Notes under the pieces: generated by a model
Seen by the model: the letters and a program-made list of their open reading frames with translations, nothing else
What the model was told of the DNA's origin: nothing
Databases searched by the model: none
DNA from: Leptolyngbya sp. 'hensonii'
Lineage (GTDB): Bacteria > Cyanobacteriota > Cyanobacteriia > GCF-001939115
Length of the DNA stretch: 64,000 bases
Reading direction: 5' to 3'
Assembly (NCBI RefSeq): GCF_001939115.1
Contig: NZ_MQTZ01000050.1
Span: forward strand, 48,089 to 112,088
Translations under genes and position numbers: made by a program
Part shown: piece by piece, positions 1 through 9,617 of the stretch
Position numbering within the stretch: position 1 is the first letter of the stretch
Layout of the letters: every line of letters starts with the position of its first letter

Positions 1-3000
1 TCGTTGCGAATGATGGCGGCAGTAACGCCGGTAACCTCTATAGCTATGGCTCCACCGGAAGCACAGAGCGGTCCCTGGGGTCAGTTGGTTCTGGCAATGC
101 CGCAGCAGGCAACTTCTTCTGGGGAGGCCGCTTCTTCAATGACACGGGCAGCACGGTCAACACCCTGTACATCAATTACTTCGGGGAGCAGTGGCGCAAC
201 AGCGCCGCAACAGGCCAAACCCTGGATTTCCAATATCAAATCGGGGCCACCGGCCTGACGACGGGCACCTGGACCAACTTTGATCCCCTGGATTTCACCA
301 GCCCGATCACGGGGGGCACAGCCAGTGCCCTGAACGGCAACCTGGCCCAAAACCGGACCTTAGTTTCCGGGACCCTCAACAACCTGTCCCTGGCTCCGGG
401 ACAGGAAATCTGGTTCCGCTGGTCCGATCCGGATCACCCTGGCTCTGATCATGGTCTGTCCATCGATGATGTGAAGGTTTCCACCAGTCCCCTGGCGGGC
501 ATTACCCTGACCGAATCGGGCGGGAACACCACCGTGAATGAGGCGGGTGAAACTACGGATACTTACACGATCGCCCTCAACACCGCACCTGCGGCCCCGG
601 TCACGATCGCGATTGCAGCTCCTGACAACCAGACGCAAATCAGCAGCGATGGCGTGAACTTCTTCAGTTCCCTCAATCTGGCACTCAATAGCACAACGCC
701 ACAAACCATTACTGTACGGGCAGTGAATGATCTAGCGGTGGAAGGCTCCCCCCATGCGGGCCTCATCACCCATACGGTCACCAGTGCCGATACCAGTTAC
801 AACGGCCTTGCGGTGCCCACGGTGAACGCCAGCATTCTCGACAATGACGTGGCTCTCACCATCACCAAGATCCACGAGATTCAGGGCAGTGGTTCCACGG
901 CTAACTTCCTCAGTCAAACCAAGACGATCGAAGGGGTGGTGGTGAGTGCGTTCCTGGGCAGCTCTGGACTGAACGGCTTCTACGTACAGGAAGAGAATGC
1001 CGATTGGGATGGGGATGCCGCCACCTCGGAAGGGATCTTCATCTTTGACCCCACGGGCCTGTTCTCTGGTGCTGTTGGCGATAAGGTCCAGGTGACAGGG
1101 CTGGTGGCTGAGTTTACCAGTTCGGCCACAGGAATTACGGGTAGCACCATCAACAGCAGCCTGACCCAACTCTCCCTCGCCAGCAGCGTGGCCACGAAGA
1201 GCGTGGTGAATCTGGGAGCCAGTGCCCTGCCTGATGTCACCAACGTTACCCTGCCGGTTGCCGATGCCTCCATCCTGGAGCGCTACGAGGGCATGTTGGT
1301 GAATATCAGTGCAGCAACGGGTTCCCTGACTGTAACCAACAACTTTACCCTCGGTCGCTTTGGTCAGGTGGGCCTCTCAGCCGGTGACCGCCTCGACCAG
1401 TACACCCAGGTGAATGCCCCCAGTGTCAGCGGCTATGCCGATTACGTTGCCAACCTGCTCGACAATTACATCATCCTGGATGATGGCAGCAACACCCAAA
1501 ACCCGGCCAGCGTGATCCATGCCCGGAATGGAGAGCCTCTGAGTGCGACGAATACCCTGCGGGGTGGGGATACGATCGCCAGCATCAGCGGGGTGCTGGA
1601 TCAACGGTTTGAAGGGTACCGGGTGCAGACCACGACTCCAGCTAACTTCCAGGCCACCAATCCCCGTGAAGACAGTGCTCCCGATGTGGGGGGCAGCCTC
1701 AAGGTGGCCAGTTTCAACCTGCTCAACTTCTTCAACGGCAATGGCAGTAACCAGGAGGAATCTGCAGGTGGCTTCCCCACTCCTCGTGGGGCTGAAAGTC
1801 TGACAGAATACAACCGCCAGATTGCCAAGACCGTCGAAGCCGTTCTGGGCCTGAATCCGGATGTCTTTGGCTATAACGAAATGGAGAATGATGGCTACGG
1901 TCCCACCAGTGCCGTCCAGACCCTGGTGGATGCCCTGAACGCCGCCACGGCTCCTGGGACCTACGCCTTTATCATTCCGCCTGCCGATGCCCTGAATGCC
2001 TCCGGGGGCTTTGGTGGGGATGAAATCACGGTCGGCTTCATCTACAAGACCAGTGCGGTGCGGGTGGCTGAGGGAACCAGCGTGGCAGCTCTGACCACGG
2101 GAGCCTTCGCCCAGGATGATGGCAACCGGGTGCAGCGTCCGGCTCTAGCTGTCACCTTTGAGCAGCTCAATAATGGCACCCCCACCAATGCCACCTTTAC
2201 AGCGGTGATTAACCACTTCAAGTCCAAGGGGTCGAGCGCAGGCGGTATTGGGGATGCTGACGCGGGCGATGGGCAGGGGCTGTCGAACGGTACCCGCACC
2301 CGGGCTGCGGAGGACCTGGCTGCCTGGTTAGCGACCAACCCGACGGGTACAGCCGATGCGGATTACCTGATCATGGGCGACCTCAACTCCTACCGATTTG
2401 AGGACCCGATTACAACCCTGACCAATGCTGGCTACACCAGTCTGTTCGGGCCTGAATCCTACTCTTACCAGTTCCAGGGCCAGTGGGGGTCCCTGGATCA
2501 TGCCCTTGCTACAGGTAGCCTGACCAGCCAGGTGACGGGTGCCGCCAAGTGGCACATCAATGCCGATGAACCGGTTTCCCTCGATTACAATACGAACTTC
2601 AAATCGACCATCCAGCAGACCAGCTTCTACAACGTCGATCCCTTCGCCTCCTCTGACCACGATCCCCTGGTGGTGGGTCTGAACTTACAACCCACCAATC
2701 GGCCCCCGATCGCCGTCAGCGACACGGTCAATCCGGATGAAGAGACAGCCGTCACTGTCAATGTGCTGAGCAATGACTCTGACCCGGATAACGACACCCT
2801 CACCCTCACCCAGGTGAATGGTAGTGCAGTAACCGTGGGCAATCCCCTTACCCTGGCTTCCGGTGCTCTGTTAACCCTCAATGCGGACAATACCTTCAGC
2901 TACAATCCCAACGGCCAGTTCGAGACCCTATCCGTGGGCCAGAGTGCGGCGGACAGCTTCACTTACACGATTGCGGATGAAAACGGTGCAACGGCCACAG

Positions 3001-4223
3001 CGACGGTTGATGTGACGATCGCAGGGGTTAACGATGCACCGATCGCGAACAACGATAGCGCCACTACTACGGACCTGCAGCCTGTCACCCTGAACGTGCT
3101 GGCGAATGATACGGATGTAGATAGCGGTGTCTTGAGCGTGATTGGATTTACCAATCCGACGCAAGGTAGCGTCACCCAGAATGGTAACGATCTGATTTAT
3201 ACGCCGATCGTCGGAGCATCGGGTTCTGATAGCTTCACTTACACCATCAGTGATGGGAACGGGGGCACGGCAACCGCCACGGTTGACCTCTCAGTGACCC
3301 TGGCCGATAACCAGATCCTGGGCACCAACGGGGTGGACTACCTGTTCGGCACCAATCGGAAGGATACAATCCAAGCCTTGGCCGGTAACGACATCCTCTT
3401 CGGGGGCATTGGGGATGACACCCTCCTGGGGGGCGCAGGCAATGATGCCCTGGGTGGCGGCTCAGGCAATGACCTCCTGGATGGGGGGACCGGGGCTGAC
3501 CTGATGGATGGGGGAGATGGGAATGACACTTACCAGGTCGATAACCTGAATGATGAGGTGAACGAAGGGTTTAATGCCGGAACCGATCTGGTCTTCTCTT
3601 CGGTGTCCTTTACCCTGGACAACAACATCGAGAACCTGACCCTTATCGGTGCCAGCCCGATCAATGGCACGGGCAACAACCTGGCCAACATCCTGATCGG
3701 CAACGAAGCGATCAACATCCTGATTGGCAACAACGGGAATGACACCCTGGATGGGGCTGGAGGGAACGATGGCCTGAGTGGGGGCAATGGTAGTGATAGC
3801 CTGTTGGGAGGCAATGGCAACGATATCCTTCTGGGGGGAGCCGGAGCCGATAGCCTCACGGGTGGAGCGGACAATGACACGTTCCTGTACACGGCCCTCA
3901 ACCAATCCCTGCTGAGTGGATTTGACGCCATTACCGATCTGCAAATTGGCAGTGATGTGATTGATGGCGTTAGAGCGGTCAGTGCTGCGAATCTGGCTGA
4001 GCTGGGTGCAGTCACAGACCTGACGGCCTCTGCAATCGGTGCGGTTCTAACAACCGGAAGCTTCCGGGCAAACGGTGCGGCTACCTTTACCCTGGGCGCA
4101 GGTAGTGGCACTCGCACCTTCCTGGCTCTGAATAATGGTGCCGCCGGGTTCTCGGCTGCAACAGACTCGATTATCGAAATCACTGGTTACAGTGGCAATC
4201 TGAACAACCTGGCGATCGTGTAG
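1..4223 (+). CDS. RTX-type secreted endonuclease/exonuclease/phosphatase protein (5' end outside window)
   Basis: The frame is open from the left edge (codons in phase with base 3), so the start lies outside the window; the Met at 471 is internal. Domains in order: an N-terminal beta-rich region; a Calx-beta-like stretch (about 500-850); an OB-like region of the ExeM/NucH nuclease type (about 860-1650); an endonuclease/exonuclease/phosphatase domain (about 1690-2690) with the motifs VASFNLLNFF, NEMEND, MGDLNSY and SSDHDP; two cadherin-like or VCBS-type repeats (2695-3300); RTX calcium-binding nonapeptides such as GGAGNDALGGGSGNDLLDGG in two blocks (3385-3530 and 3720-3880); and a C-terminal domain resembling the 'bluetail' domain of cyanobacterial surface proteins. 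The predicted role is an exported, Ca2+-folded DNase or phosphodiesterase. The next three genes encode a rotamase and two type I secretion components, so it is the obvious cargo. Substrate is not shown by the sequence. Confidence 0.88.
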   Translation, partial: VANDGGSNAGNLYSYGSTGSTERSLGSVGSGNAAAGNFFWGGRFFNDTGSTVNTLYINYFGEQWRNSAATGQTLDFQYQIGATGLTTGTWTNFDPLDFTSPITGGTASALNGNLAQNRTLVSGTLNNLSLAPGQEIWFRWSDPDHPGSDHGLSIDDVKVSTSPLAGITLTESGGNTTVNEAGETTDTYTIALNTAPAAPVTIAIAAPDNQTQISSDGVNFFSSLNLALNSTTPQTITVRAVNDLAVEGSPHAGLITHTVTSADTSYNGLAVPTVNASILDNDVALTITKIHEIQGSGSTANFLSQTKTIEGVVVSAFLGSSGLNGFYVQEENADWDGDAATSEGIFIFDPTGLFSGAVGDKVQVTGLVAEFTSSATGITGSTINSSLTQLSLASSVATKSVVNLGASALPDVTNVTLPVADASILERYEGMLVNISAATGSLTVTNNFTLGRFGQVGLSAGDRLDQYTQVNAPSVSGYADYVANLLDNYIILDDGSNTQNPASVIHARNGEPLSATNTLRGGDTIASISGVLDQRFEGYRVQTTTPANFQATNPREDSAPDVGGSLKVASFNLLNFFNGNGSNQEESAGGFPTPRGAESLTEYNRQIAKTVEAVLGLNPDVFGYNEMENDGYGPTSAVQTLVDALNAATAPGTYAFIIPPADALNASGGFGGDEITVGFIYKTSAVRVAEGTSVAALTTGAFAQDDGNRVQRPALAVTFEQLNNGTPTNATFTAVINHFKSKGSSAGGIGDADAGDGQGLSNGTRTRAAEDLAAWLATNPTGTADADYLIMGDLNSYRFEDPITTLTNAGYTSLFGPESYSYQFQGQWGSLDHALATGSLTSQVTGAAKWHINADEPVSLDYNTNFKSTIQQTSFYNVDPFASSDHDPLVVGLNLQPTNRPPIAVSDTVNPDEETAVTVNVLSNDSDPDNDTLTLTQVNGSAVTVGNPLTLASGALLTLNADNTFSYNPNGQFETLSVGQSAADSFTYTIADENGATATATVDVTIAGVNDAPIANNDSATTTDLQPVTLNVLANDTDVDSGVLSVIGFTNPTQGSVTQNGNDLIYTPIVGASGSDSFTYTISDGNGGTATATVDLSVTLADNQILGTNGVDYLFGTNRKDTIQALAGNDILFGGIGDDTLLGGAGNDALGGGSGNDLLDGGTGADLMDGGDGNDTYQVDNLNDEVNEGFNAGTDLVFSSVSFTLDNNIENLTLIGASPINGTGNNLANILIGNEAINILIGNNGNDTLDGAGGNDGLSGGNGSDSLLGGNGNDILLGGAGADSLTGGADNDTFLYTALNQSLLSGFDAITDLQIGSDVIDGVRAVSAANLAELGAVTDLTASAIGAVLTTGSFRANGAATFTLGAGSGTRTFLALNNGAAGFSAATDSIIEITGYSGNLNNLAIV

Positions 4224-4263
4224 TCCTTGATGAACGTATCGGATGGCAGGTTTAGGGCAGATT

Positions 4264-4340
4264 AGGAGACAGGAGACGGAACTCAGGAGTCAGAATTTTA
4301 AGCTGTCTCCTGTTTTCTGCCTCCTGTTTTCTGTCTCCTG
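4264..4340. repeat. Imperfect palindromic intergenic repeat, possible terminator
   Basis: The left arm AGGAGACAGGAGAC (4264-4277) pairs with GTCTCCTGTTTTCT (4305-4318) with two mismatches. GTCTCCTG recurs at 4333-4340. The right side is T-rich. It lies between the RTX nuclease stop and the rotamase gene. Similar GGAGTCAGGAGTCAG-like palindromes are common between cyanobacterial genes (recalled, not searched). It could end transcription of the nuclease gene or be a mobile short repeat. Confidence 0.5.
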
Positions 4341-4436
4341 CTTTCTGAACACCTAGCCCATTAGATTTCTGTACCTGAATGGGCTAGTCAGGAACTGCTG
4401 TAGGATGGAACGTTAGGGATCAGAAGGAATGCAAGT

Positions 4437-5165
4437 ATGTCATCTGCCCTCCAAGTGGAAGATAAAACCCTCAGTGCAACGGAGTTACTCTCCCTGTTAG
4501 CGGGTTATCGAATGTTGCCTCAACTGAAGCGAGAATGGTTGATCGATCGGGAAATTAAGTCCATTGACTGCACACCAGACGAGATGGCCCTGGCCCGACA
4601 ACAGTTTTATCAGCGTCACCAGCTTGCGGATGACGCAGCCCAGCAAGCTTGGTGTGAGCACTATGGCATGACGATGGCGCAGCTGGAGGATCTGGCCATG
4701 CGGGAACTCAAAATTGCCAAATTCAAACATCAAACCTGGAATCATCGGGTTGAGTCCTATTTTTTGAGTCGCAAGTCGGGTCTCGATCGGGTGATTTACT
4801 CCTTACTCAGAACCGCAGATGCCGGTGTGGCCCAGGAACTCTTTTTCCGTCTGAAGGCCGGAGAGCAGTCTTTCGCTGAGTTGGCCAGGGAGTATTCCCA
4901 GGGGCCAGAAGCTCAAACAGGAGGCATGGTGGGGCCAGTTCCCCTGGCCCAACTCCATCCCCAGTTAGCCCAATTAATTTCCGTATCCCAACCTGGACAA
5001 TTGTTGCCCCCCACCCACTTAAGTGAATGGTTCGTCATTGTGCGTCTGGAGAAGCGGCTTTCAGCTCAATTGGATGAAGCCATGCATCAACGCCTGGTGG
5101 ATGAACTGTTTGAAAAATGGCTTGAGGAAACTGTCCGGACCCAACCCCTGAACCTGGTGCGTTGA
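4437..5165 (+). CDS. PpiC-type peptidylprolyl isomerase, T1SS-associated
   Basis: This 242-residue protein has an N-terminal helical SurA-like part and a C-terminal parvulin/PpiC domain (about residues 115-215), with the typical stretch FAELAREYSQGPEA followed by TGGMVGPV. No signal peptide is evident, so it probably acts in the cytoplasm or travels by another route. The start follows AGAAGGA at 4422-4428 with 8 bases of spacing. Eighteen bases separate its stop from the ABC exporter start, so the two are probably co-transcribed. Rotamases beside HlyB/HlyD-type genes are familiar in cyanobacteria and are thought to help cargo folding or export; that role is inferred. Confidence 0.8.
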   Translation: MSSALQVEDKTLSATELLSLLAGYRMLPQLKREWLIDREIKSIDCTPDEMALARQQFYQRHQLADDAAQQAWCEHYGMTMAQLEDLAMRELKIAKFKHQTWNHRVESYFLSRKSGLDRVIYSLLRTADAGVAQELFFRLKAGEQSFAELAREYSQGPEAQTGGMVGPVPLAQLHPQLAQLISVSQPGQLLPPTHLSEWFVIVRLEKRLSAQLDEAMHQRLVDELFEKWLEETVRTQPLNLVR

Positions 5166-5183
5166 ACTGCCCATGATGACGCT

Positions 5184-8138
5184 ATGACTTCTACTGTGGC
5201 TTCCATTCAAGAATTTCTCAGCAACAGTCCCCCGTTTCAGGAGTTACCGCAACCTGCCCTAGAGCAACTGGCCAGCCGGATGCAACTGCTGCGTTATCGG
5301 ATGGGACAGCCGATCGTCACCCGGTTCTTTTTACCGGCCCAGGTGGTGATTCTGTTTCAGGGAAATGCCCGATCGTTGGGGTATGCTCCCGACTCCCAGG
5401 TGCCAGAAACCCTGGAAATCCTCCAACCTGGAGCCGTCATGGGTTGGGTCTCGTTGATTCGGGAAGTGCCCTGTGAAACGGTGATCGCTTCAACTGAAGT
5501 ACTGGGGATCACCCTGGGAGCCCCTGATTTTGTCAAACTGCTGCAAGACTTCCCTGCCCTACAGCCTGGTTTCTACGATCGCCCCGCCCTGATTGAGGTG
5601 TTCGACTTTCTCTCGACAGAGTTGCAGCGTCAAGCCTATGCCATTGCCGATTTGCCCCAGTTAGCCCTGGCAGCCCTGCCCCAAACCGCCCTCCTCAACC
5701 TGTCTACCCGTCAACTTCCCTCAGAGCAGTTGGACCCAAACTATTTGTGGTTTTACAGTGGTGGCGCAAAGACCAATTTGACGCCGGGGAGCCGCCTGTC
5801 CCTGACTGAGCCGACCCCCCTCCAGATTCAAGGTTCCGGGACAGCCCGACTGGTGGGCATTCCGGCAACAGCCCTGCAGCAGCCAGAACCTGCGCCAATT
5901 CCCGAAAAGCAGGATGCTGGGGAAAGTCCCTGGGCAGATGTGCCCTATGCTCCCGATCGCCCAGCCGAACTGGAAGTAGAAACCCCGCGCACCAAATATC
6001 CCTACATTTCCGGGAGAGGCCCTGTCGATGCAACCCTGGCTTGCTTTCAAATGCTGGCCCAGCACCTGAAGATGCCCTTTCGTCGGGATACTCTGCGGCG
6101 GATTCTGGTTAATCAGCACGATCGGGCCGGGACTATTTCTCTCCAGGTCTGTGGAGCCATGGCAGAGTTGATGGGCCTCAATTCCCAACTGGTCAAAGTT
6201 CCAGCAGTGGCCGTCAGCCGTCTGCCTGTCCCAGCCCTGCTGCCCTGGCAAGATAGCTTTGCCGTGCTGTACAAAGCTGGCGATCGGGAGCTGATGCTGG
6301 GTGTTCCTGAACAGGGGGTGCGATCGATGAAGCCCGCAACTTTCATCGAAGCCTGGGGAGAAGAGGGGCAGGTCCTACTCCTTAGCCCTACTCGGGACAC
6401 CCCCAGGCAGAAGTTTGGTCTCAGTTGGTTTTTACCCGCCATTCGGAAGTATCGGGGTGTCTTACTAGAAGTCTTTCTGGCTTCCCTGGCCGTCCAATTG
6501 CTCCAGCTAGCCAACCCCCTGATCACCCAGCTGATTATCGACAAAGTGATCATTCAAAATGCCCTGAACACCTTAAATGTTCTGGGCTTACTGGTGATTG
6601 GTGCGGCTATCTTTGAAGCCATCATCAGCAGCTTACGCACCTACCTGTTTGTGAATACCACGAATCGGATTGACCTAGCCTTAGGGGCGGAAGTCATCGA
6701 TCACCTGCTCCGGTTGCCGCTGCGCTATTTTGAAAAACGTCCCGTGGGGGAAGTGGCCACCCGCATTAATGAGCTGGAAAACATTCGCCAGTTTCTGACG
6801 GGGACAGCCCTGACAGTGGTTCTGGATGCCGTGTTTTCGGTGATTTACATCGTGATCATGCTGTTCTACAGCCCTCTGTTGACGGCGATCGCCCTGGCCA
6901 CCGTCCCCCTATTCGCCCTCCTCACTTACCTGGTGTCTCCCATCATCCGCCAGCAACTGCGAACCCGCGCCGAGCGTAACGCGGAAACTGAATCCTACCT
7001 GGTGGAAGTGGTGAGTGGGGTGCAAACCGTGAAAGCTCAAAATATTGAGCTGAATTGCCGCTGGAAGTGGCAGGAGCGTTATGCCCGCTATATCAGTGCT
7101 GGGTTCCAGACGGTGCTTACGGCCACCACTGCCGGGTCCCTGCGGAATTTCTTGAACCAGTTTTCGGGATTATTGTTGCTCTGGATGGGAACAGTGCTGG
7201 TGTTGCAGCAGAAGCTTTCCCTGGGGCAGTTGATTGCGTTTCGGATTATTGCCGGATACACGACAGGGCCATTGTTACGCCTGATTGAACTTTGGCAAAA
7301 CTTTCAGGAAACAGCCCTTTCCCTGGAACGGCTGAGTGATATTCTAGATACGCCCCAGGAGCAGGATGAGGTCGGTCGGCGCAACATTCCCATGCCTGCC
7401 ATTGCCGGGGCCGTGCGCTACGAAAACATCACCTTTCGGTTCAGCAATAGTGTTGCCCCCCAACTGATCAATGTTCATCTGGATGTTCCAGCAGGCACGT
7501 TCATTGGCGTGGTCGGTCAGAGCGGAGCGGGCAAGAGTACACTGACAAAACTGCTTCCCCGACTCTACGATCCAGAAGCAGGGCGGATTTTGGTGGATGG
7601 CTATGATATCGCCAAAGTCGAACTCTATTCCCTGCGACGGCAAATTGGCATGGTGCTGCAGGATACCCTCCTGTTCGATGGCACGGTGCAGGAGAACATT
7701 GCCCTGACCAACCCGGAAGCCACACCAGAGGAAATTGTCGAGGCGGCTCGGGTAGCCTGTGCCCATGATTTCATTATGGAATTGCCCCAGGGCTACAATA
7801 CGCGCGTTGGGGAGCGGGGTTCGGCCCTCTCCGGCGGCCAGCGGCAACGGGTGGCGATCGCGCGCACCGTACTCCAGAATCCCTCTTTACTGATCTTGGA
7901 TGAGGCCACCAGCGCCTTAGATTACAATACGGAGCGTCAGGTTTGCCAGAACTTGAAGGTCGCTTCCGAAGGCCGCACCGTCTTTTTCATTACGCACCGT
8001 CTGGCGACCATTCGCCATGCAGATCTAATCTTAATGATGGATCGGGGACAAATTGTGGAACAGGGAACCCATGATCACCTCATGGCCTTGAAAGAGCGAT
8101 ATTACTGTCTATATCAACAGCAGGAGGCAGATGTATGA
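5184..8138 (+). CDS. Type I secretion ABC exporter (HlyB-like) with cNMP-like and degenerate C39 domains
   Basis: This 984-residue inner-membrane exporter has four parts: an N-terminal Crp/cNMP-binding-like fold (about residues 1-130), a linker, a C39-peptidase-like domain (about 270-400), and a six-helix ABC transmembrane domain (about 415-710) followed by the ATPase. Walker A GQSGAGKST starts at residue 778; the signature LSGGQRQR and Walker B LLILDEATSALD follow. In the C39 region the motif that normally reads DCGxAC is DATLAC, so the catalytic Cys is Ala283. This fits RTX exporters such as HlyB, whose C39-like domain holds unfolded cargo instead of cutting a leader. Its stop overlaps the start of the HlyD gene by 4 bases (ATGA). 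The cargo is probably the RTX nuclease immediately upstream. Confidence 0.93.
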   Translation: MTSTVASIQEFLSNSPPFQELPQPALEQLASRMQLLRYRMGQPIVTRFFLPAQVVILFQGNARSLGYAPDSQVPETLEILQPGAVMGWVSLIREVPCETVIASTEVLGITLGAPDFVKLLQDFPALQPGFYDRPALIEVFDFLSTELQRQAYAIADLPQLALAALPQTALLNLSTRQLPSEQLDPNYLWFYSGGAKTNLTPGSRLSLTEPTPLQIQGSGTARLVGIPATALQQPEPAPIPEKQDAGESPWADVPYAPDRPAELEVETPRTKYPYISGRGPVDATLACFQMLAQHLKMPFRRDTLRRILVNQHDRAGTISLQVCGAMAELMGLNSQLVKVPAVAVSRLPVPALLPWQDSFAVLYKAGDRELMLGVPEQGVRSMKPATFIEAWGEEGQVLLLSPTRDTPRQKFGLSWFLPAIRKYRGVLLEVFLASLAVQLLQLANPLITQLIIDKVIIQNALNTLNVLGLLVIGAAIFEAIISSLRTYLFVNTTNRIDLALGAEVIDHLLRLPLRYFEKRPVGEVATRINELENIRQFLTGTALTVVLDAVFSVIYIVIMLFYSPLLTAIALATVPLFALLTYLVSPIIRQQLRTRAERNAETESYLVEVVSGVQTVKAQNIELNCRWKWQERYARYISAGFQTVLTATTAGSLRNFLNQFSGLLLLWMGTVLVLQQKLSLGQLIAFRIIAGYTTGPLLRLIELWQNFQETALSLERLSDILDTPQEQDEVGRRNIPMPAIAGAVRYENITFRFSNSVAPQLINVHLDVPAGTFIGVVGQSGAGKSTLTKLLPRLYDPEAGRILVDGYDIAKVELYSLRRQIGMVLQDTLLFDGTVQENIALTNPEATPEEIVEAARVACAHDFIMELPQGYNTRVGERGSALSGGQRQRVAIARTVLQNPSLLILDEATSALDYNTERQVCQNLKVASEGRTVFFITHRLATIRHADLILMMDRGQIVEQGTHDHLMALKERYYCLYQQQEADV

Positions 8139-9595
8139 CCTCGCACACCCCGAAGTTCGATCAAGGCTTGATTCTGCAGCAATCCCCTGCCTGGTCGCGA
8201 GCCATCCTCTGGAGCTTACTGGGAGCGATGACCACAGGTGTTCTCTGGGCTTGCTTCGCCAAAATTGACCAGGCGATTCAGGCAACTGGAAAACTGGAAC
8301 CTACGGGATCTGTGAAAGAAGTGAAAGCCCCGATCAGTGGTGTCGTTAAAACTGTACACGTGCGAGATGGGCAACAGGTGAAACAGGGGGATTTGCTGAT
8401 CACCCTGGATAACACCAATGCTCGGGCTCAAATCTACTCCCTCAAACGCATCAAATACTCCCTCTTACAGGAAAATCATTTCTACAAAGCCCAACTCAAA
8501 GAAGCTTTTCCTCTCTCTCAAATGGAACTGGCCCGCAGGCAATTGCGGCTTTCACCAGAAATGCTGACCCTGACCCGGAGTCGAGCCGAACTCATTGCTG
8601 GGAATCAACTCTATCGGGCTCAACTGGATAATTCGCCCCAGGATCTGACACCGGAACAACAGGAGCGATTGATGTCCATCCAAACTGAAGAGACTTCTCG
8701 AGTCAGAACGGCTGAACTGGAAGTGAGTCAGTTAATGCGGGAATTTCAGCAAGCTCAGATCCGCCGCATCAGTGCTCAAAGCACCCTGGCCTTAAATCAA
8801 CAGGTTTTGCGCCGGATTGAACCTCTAGCCAAGCAGGGTGCGATCGCCGACTTACAACGGCTACAACAAGTAGAGGAAGTTGAAAAAGCACAGGCTCAGG
8901 TTGAACAGTTACAGCAGGAAGAAAAACGATTACAATTTGCGATCGCCCAGTCTCGTGCTAAGGTCAGCAATACGATCGCCCTTTCTCGCCGGGACTGGCT
9001 CACACAGATTGCCAATAATAATCAACGCATTGCTGAAATTGACAGTCAACTCACTAAAGCGATCGTTGAAAATAATAAGCGCATTGCCGAAATTGACAAT
9101 CAGATTAGTCAGGCTCAAACCAATCTGAAATACCAGGAACTGCGGGCTCCTACAGGTGGAACTGTGTTTGACTTAAAAGCACGCAGTCCAGGATTTGTGG
9201 CCAACACCACGGAGCCCATTTTGAAAGTCGTACCTACGGATGCCCTGGTGGCTGAGATCTATATCACTAACCAGGATATTGGTTTTGTGCAACTCAATGT
9301 ACCGGTTGATGTCCGGATCGATTCATTCCCCTTTAGTGAGTATGGAGATATCAAAGGCCAACTCGTTTGGATCGGGTCTGATGCCCTGCCCCCCGATCAA
9401 ATTCAACCTTATTATCGGTTTCCAGCCAGAATTAAACTGGAGCGGCAATCCTTCACCCTCAGTCAAAATCGGCAAATTCCCCTGCAATCGGGCATGTCGG
9501 TAACGACTAATATTAAGCTCCGGGAACGCCGCGTCATTAGCCTCTTCACAGACTTATTCACCAATAGCACGGAAGGCTTAAGGTTTGTCCGCTGA
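8135..9595 (+). CDS. HlyD family membrane fusion (periplasmic adaptor) protein
   Basis: This 486-residue adaptor has a short cytoplasmic tail, one membrane helix (about residues 22-44), a split biotinyl-lipoyl-like module (GSVKEVKAPISGVVKTVHV at about 62-80 and LRAPTGGTVFDL at about 337-348), a long coiled-coil hairpin between them, and a C-terminal beta-barrel segment. It would link the ABC exporter to an outer-membrane TolC-like channel, which is not encoded in the window. Translation is probably coupled to the exporter through the 4-base overlap. It ends 22 bases from the convergent hydrolase gene. Confidence 0.93.
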   Translation: MTSHTPKFDQGLILQQSPAWSRAILWSLLGAMTTGVLWACFAKIDQAIQATGKLEPTGSVKEVKAPISGVVKTVHVRDGQQVKQGDLLITLDNTNARAQIYSLKRIKYSLLQENHFYKAQLKEAFPLSQMELARRQLRLSPEMLTLTRSRAELIAGNQLYRAQLDNSPQDLTPEQQERLMSIQTEETSRVRTAELEVSQLMREFQQAQIRRISAQSTLALNQQVLRRIEPLAKQGAIADLQRLQQVEEVEKAQAQVEQLQQEEKRLQFAIAQSRAKVSNTIALSRRDWLTQIANNNQRIAEIDSQLTKAIVENNKRIAEIDNQISQAQTNLKYQELRAPTGGTVFDLKARSPGFVANTTEPILKVVPTDALVAEIYITNQDIGFVQLNVPVDVRIDSFPFSEYGDIKGQLVWIGSDALPPDQIQPYYRFPARIKLERQSFTLSQNRQIPLQSGMSVTTNIKLRERRVISLFTDLFTNSTEGLRFVR

Positions 9596-9617
9596 TGGAC
9601 AGATGCTGACAAGGAGA

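Noticed and set aside
3530..4183. Minus-strand open frame opposite the RTX repeats
   Set aside because: Repeat-derived low-complexity product (Pro/Leu/Ser-rich); it is the antisense of GGxGxD repeats.
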